From Chloroflexota bacterium (GTDB lineage Bacteria; Chloroflexota; Limnocylindria; Limnocylindrales; CSP1-4), in NCBI GenBank assembly GCA_021812735.1, contig JAKAMV010000440.1, positions 1 to 8,015 of the forward strand: a stretch of 8,015 nucleotides of DNA. Reading direction: 5' to 3'. Below the pieces are notes generated by a model that was given only the letters and a program-made list of their open reading frames with translations, made no database searches and was not told the DNA's origin. Made by a program: the position numbers and the translations under genes. How positions within the stretch are numbered: position 1 is the stretch's first letter; the number at the start of each line of letters is the position of its first letter. This document shows positions 5,200 through 8,015 of the stretch, in pieces.

Positions 5200-6284
5200 G
5201 CATGGAGGAGCGCCTTGCGGAGCTGTCCGCGCAGGCACGTCACCTGCAGGAGGAGCTGGCTCGCCCAGCGGTGGCCGCGGACCCCGACGCGTTGCGCCGG
5301 ATCGGCAAGGAGCTCGCGCGGATCGAGCCGATCGTCGGGACGTGGGACCGCCTGCAGGCCACGCGCCACGAGCTGGCCGAGGCCCGCGCCCTGCGGGACG
5401 GCGAGCAGGACCCCGAGATGCGCGAGATGGCGCGCGAAGAAGCGCATCGGCTCGAAGCCGAGGAGGCTCGCCTCGTCGAGCAGCTCAAGGTCCAGCTGCT
5501 CCCGCGCGATCCGCTCGACGAGCGCGACGTGATCGTCGAGATCCGGGCCGGGACCGGCGGGGAGGAGGCGGCGCTCTTCGCAGCCGAGCTCTTCCGGATG
5601 TACGTGCGGTACGCCGAGCGGCATCGCTGGGGGGTGGAGCTCCTCTCGACCAGCGAGACCGGGATCGGCGGCCTCAAGGAGGTCATCTTCGCGGTCCACG
5701 GCGACGGCGCCTACAGCCGGCTCAAGTTCGAAGGCGGGGTGCACCGCGTGCAGCGCGTGCCCGAGACCGAGTCGGCCGGCCGCATCCACACCTCAACCGC
5801 GACCGTCGCCGTGCTGCCCGAGGCCGACGAGGTCGACGTCCAGATCGACGAACGGGATCTGCGCATCGACGTCTACCGCTCCACGGGTCCCGGCGGCCAG
5901 AGCGTCAACACCACCGACTCGGCCGTGCGGATCACGCACCTTCCGACGGGCCTGGTGGTCGCCATCCAGGACGAGAAGAGCCAGCACAAGAACAAGGCGA
6001 AGGCGATGGCCGTCTTGCGCTCGCGCTTGCTCGAGATCGAGCAGCGCAAGGCCCACGAGGCCGAGGCGGCGAAACGGCGGAGCATGGTCGGCTCCGGCGA
6101 GCGCGCGGAGAAGATTCGCACCTACAACTTTCCACAGGACCGCGTGACCGACCACCGCATCGGCATGGACCTGCACAACCTGCCCGCCGTGCTGGACGGC
6201 GAACTCGACCGGCTCATCGACACGCTGATCGCGACCGACCAGGCCGAGCGGCTAGCAGCCTTCGGGGAGGGCGATGCAGCCTGA
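5196..6284 (+). CDS. prfA: Peptide chain release factor 1 (RF1)
   Basis: A 362-residue class I release factor, full length for the family, which recognises UAA and UAG stop codons and triggers hydrolysis of peptidyl-tRNA. The N-terminal helical domain spans about 1-105. The stop-codon reading tripeptide is PET (189-191) in [15 protein letters not shown], the PxT form that marks RF1 as opposed to the SPF of RF2. The catalytic GGQ is at 233-235 in [20 protein letters not shown], followed by [12 protein letters not shown] (259-270). Gln235 is the residue methylated by PrmC, encoded immediately downstream with an 11-bp overlap. The ATG at 5196 overlaps the DUF1385 stop and has AGGAG (5183-5187) 8 nt upstream; the ATG at 5202 is a less likely alternative. 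Confidence 0.97.
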   Translation: MSMEERLAELSAQARHLQEELARPAVAADPDALRRIGKELARIEPIVGTWDRLQATRHELAEARALRDGEQDPEMREMAREEAHRLEAEEARLVEQLKVQLLPRDPLDERDVIVEIRAGTGGEEAALFAAELFRMYVRYAERHRWGVELLSTSETGIGGLKEVIFAVHGDGAYSRLKFEGGVHRVQRVPETESAGRIHTSTATVAVLPEADEVDVQIDERDLRIDVYRSTGPGGQSVNTTDSAVRITHLPTGLVVAIQDEKSQHKNKAKAMAVLRSRLLEIEQRKAHEAEAAKRRSMVGSGERAEKIRTYNFPQDRVTDHRIGMDLHNLPAVLDGELDRLIDTLIATDQAERLAAFGEGDAA

Positions 6285-7194
6285 GGCGACGGTGGGGGCG
6301 GCGCTCGACGACGCGGTCGCGCGGCTCCGCGCCAGCGGCTCGGCGACTGCGCGCCTGGACGCCGAGCTGCTGGTCGCCCATGCGATCGGGGTCGAGCGGA
6401 CGGCGGTCGTCGCCCATCCCGAGGTGCCGCTCCCCCCGCCGGCCGCGCGGCGGCTGGAGGGGTTCGTCGGTCGACGCGTGCGCGGGGAACCGGTGGCCTA
6501 CATCCGCGGCGTCAAGGAGTTCCACGGCCTGGCGTTTGCGGTCGACGCGCGCGCGCTGATCCCGCGCCCGGAGACCGAGCTGCTCGTCGATCTCGGCGTC
6601 GCACGTGTGGCGGGGGCCCTGACGGGGTCACCCCGCCCGGCGGGGAGCGCGCGGTACCGCATCGTCGATGTGGGGACCGGCTGCGGTGCCGTGGCGGTGG
6701 CCCTCGCGGCGGCGCTGCGGCGGCGAGGCTTCCTGGCGGACACCGATCTGCTCGCCACCGATATCTCGGCCGATGCGCTCGCCCTGGCGGTGGAGAACGC
6801 GGTGGGGCACGGCCTGGCCGAGGCGATCCGCTTCGCGCGGGCCGACCTGCTCCCCCCCGACGAGCCGCCGTTCGACCTGCTGCTCGCGAACCTGCCCTAC
6901 GTGCCGTCCGGCGACCTGCCACGGCTGCCCGTGGCGGCGAGCTTCGAGCCGGCGCTGGCGCTCGACGGTGGCCCGGACGGGCTGGCGCTGGTGCGGCGGC
7001 TGCTGGCGCTGTTGCCGGCGGCGCTGCGGCCGGGGGGCGGGGCGCTGCTCGAGATCGGCGCCGGCGAGGCGGGACCGCTCCGCGCGGCACTGTACGAGAC
7101 GCTGCCCGGGTGGGGATTGGCGCTCTACGACGACCTGGCCGGGATTCCGAGGGTCGCGGAACTCACTTGGCCCGCGACGGACGGCAGCCGATGA
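6274..7194 (+). CDS. prmC: Peptide chain release factor N5-glutamine methyltransferase
   Basis: A 306-residue SAM-dependent methyltransferase that methylates the side chain of the GGQ glutamine of release factors. The N-terminal helical domain (about 1-65) leads into [18 protein letters not shown] (71-88) and [11 protein letters not shown] (96-106), a family hallmark. The SAM-binding motif I is [15 protein letters not shown] (131-145), and ATDIS (161-165) carries the acidic ribose-binding Asp163. The substrate-binding tetrapeptide is NLPY (206-209), where most PrmC proteins have NPPY; Asn, Pro and Tyr are kept. The ATG at 6274 lies inside the end of prfA, with GGGGAGG at 6264-6270 just upstream. 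The stop overlaps the start of the HAD gene in ATGA. Substrate assignment is secure because RF1 is adjacent. Confidence 0.95.
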   Translation: MQPEATVGAALDDAVARLRASGSATARLDAELLVAHAIGVERTAVVAHPEVPLPPPAARRLEGFVGRRVRGEPVAYIRGVKEFHGLAFAVDARALIPRPETELLVDLGVARVAGALTGSPRPAGSARYRIVDVGTGCGAVAVALAAALRRRGFLADTDLLATDISADALALAVENAVGHGLAEAIRFARADLLPPDEPPFDLLLANLPYVPSGDLPRLPVAASFEPALALDGGPDGLALVRRLLALLPAALRPGGGALLEIGAGEAGPLRAALYETLPGWGLALYDDLAGIPRVAELTWPATDGSR

Positions 7195-8015
7195 CCCGCG
7201 CGGCGTTCCCAGTGCGGCTCCTAGCGCTCGACCTCGACGGGACGCTGATGGGGCCGGATCGCGTGATCCGTCCGCGAGTGCGCCGCGCGATCGCGGCGGC
7301 ACAGGATGCGAACGTCGTCGTGACGATTGCGACCGGCCGCATGTACCGCAGCGCGTCGCCGTTCGCGCAGGCGCTGGGACTGACGGCGCCGATCATCTGC
7401 TATCAGGGCGCCTACGTGCGCGAGGTTCCCGTTCCCGGCCACACACCGGGTCGCCCGCTCCTGCACCGGACGCTGCCTGAGGTCGTCGCCCGGGAGGCGC
7501 TGCGCTGGGCCCGCGAGCACGGATTCGACCCGCACGTCAACGTCGACGACCGGCTGGTGATGGAAGCCGGGGCGACGAGCGCCGAAGACTACGAGCAGCT
7601 CTCGGGGATCGGGGCGGAGTTCGTGCCCTCCCTGCAGGCCTTCGTCCGTGGGCCCGTCACCAAAGTCGTGGCGGTCGGCCCCCCGCCGCTCCCCGAGGAG
7701 CGGCTGCCGGAGGCACGGGCGGCCTTCGAGGGGCGCGCGCAGGTCACCGTCTCGCACCCCGAGTACCTCGAGTGGAACGCCCCCGGGGTCACCAAGGGAC
7801 GGGCCGTGCGCTGGCTGGCCCGGCGACTGGGGATCCCGCTCGGGCAGGTGATGGCGATCGGCGACCAGTACAACGACGCCGAGATGCTCGCGGAGGTGGG
7901 GCACGGCGTGGCGATGGGCGACGCGCCGGCGGCGGTGCGTGCGGTGGCACGTCACGTCACGGCGCCGCTCGATGCCGACGGTGCGGCGCTCGCGATCGAG
8001 GCCCTGGTGCTCGGG
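7191..8015 (+). CDS. Cof-type HAD-superfamily phosphatase, 3' end outside window
   Basis: 275 codons are visible and no stop is reached, so the gene continues past the window; Cof proteins are usually about 265-290 residues, so little is missing. HAD motif I is LALDLDGTL, with nucleophile Asp14 and acid/base Asp16; motif II is TIATGR (Thr48); the mid region is the C2-type cap; motif III is Lys202 in NAPGVTKGRAV; motif IV is GDQYNDAEML (Asp225 and Asp229 bind Mg). The cap type and the GDxxND motif place it in the Cof/YidA group, which act on sugar phosphates, FMN, PLP and similar small phosphoesters; the substrate cannot be read from sequence. The start ATG overlaps the prmC stop by 4 bp without a good ribosome binding site, so translation is probably coupled. 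Any link with termination is unproven. Confidence 0.9.
   Translation, partial: MTRAAFPVRLLALDLDGTLMGPDRVIRPRVRRAIAAAQDANVVVTIATGRMYRSASPFAQALGLTAPIICYQGAYVREVPVPGHTPGRPLLHRTLPEVVAREALRWAREHGFDPHVNVDDRLVMEAGATSAEDYEQLSGIGAEFVPSLQAFVRGPVTKVVAVGPPPLPEERLPEARAAFEGRAQVTVSHPEYLEWNAPGVTKGRAVRWLARRLGIPLGQVMAIGDQYNDAEMLAEVGHGVAMGDAPAAVRAVARHVTAPLDADGAALAIEALVLG

Noticed and set aside
5024..6559. Plus-strand open frame of 511 codons across the end of DUF1385, prfA and the start of prmC
   Set aside because: It is an Arg-rich out-of-frame reading of prfA, whose own frame has PxT and GGQ motifs in the right places.
1..8015. Possible mobile element, phage, CRISPR, toxin-antitoxin or defence genes
   Set aside because: All recognisable genes are core cell-wall, chaperone and translation genes with uniform high-GC codon use; there are no transposase or integrase motifs, no spaced direct repeats of CRISPR type and no terminal inverted repeats.

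Overview
This is a high-GC bacterial chromosome segment carrying core cell-wall and translation genes. It shows no sign of mobile DNA, phage, CRISPR or an accessory island. The gene order (PBP2-RodA, then L21-L27-L31, then a DUF1385 membrane protein, RF1, PrmC and a HAD hydrolase) together with very strong G/C use at third codon positions points to a Chloroflexota or deep-branching actinobacterial lineage. A Limnocylindria-like Chloroflexota is my best guess, but it rests on memory of gene neighbourhoods and not on a search.

Layout. Positions 1-1622 (+) hold the 3' end of a class B penicillin-binding protein (transpeptidase KTGT motif) and a complete RodA-type SEDS glycosyltransferase two bases downstream; together these form the elongasome polymerase/crosslinker pair. 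A convergent gene on the minus strand (1724-2413) encodes a J-domain protein with a long disordered linker and a small C-terminal module resembling the 'FGKYKG...DPxYLxWL' domain. A 320-bp divergent intergenic region (2414-2733) carries a good sigma70-type promoter for rplU, a leader hairpin and two short palindromes, one of which sits on a possible J-protein promoter.

Positions 2734-4025 (+) hold rplU, rpmA and rpmE. L21 carries an unusual Ala/Lys/Glu-rich C-terminal extension of about 140 residues that more than doubles its length. A strong GC hairpin at 4051-4078 follows rpmE and probably terminates or attenuates transcription. Positions 4156-8015 (+) form a tightly coupled unit: DUF1385 membrane protein, prfA, prmC and a Cof-type HAD phosphatase (cut off by the window end), with overlaps of 4, 11 and 4 bp. 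RF1 (GGQ at 233-235) is the substrate of PrmC, its immediate neighbour, so this pair works together in translation termination. The DUF1385 protein has no established function that I know of.

I did not find a clearly new biological system. The observations most worth a second look are the extended L21 tail, the J-domain fusion, the rplU leader and the linkage of the DUF1385 membrane protein to the termination genes.
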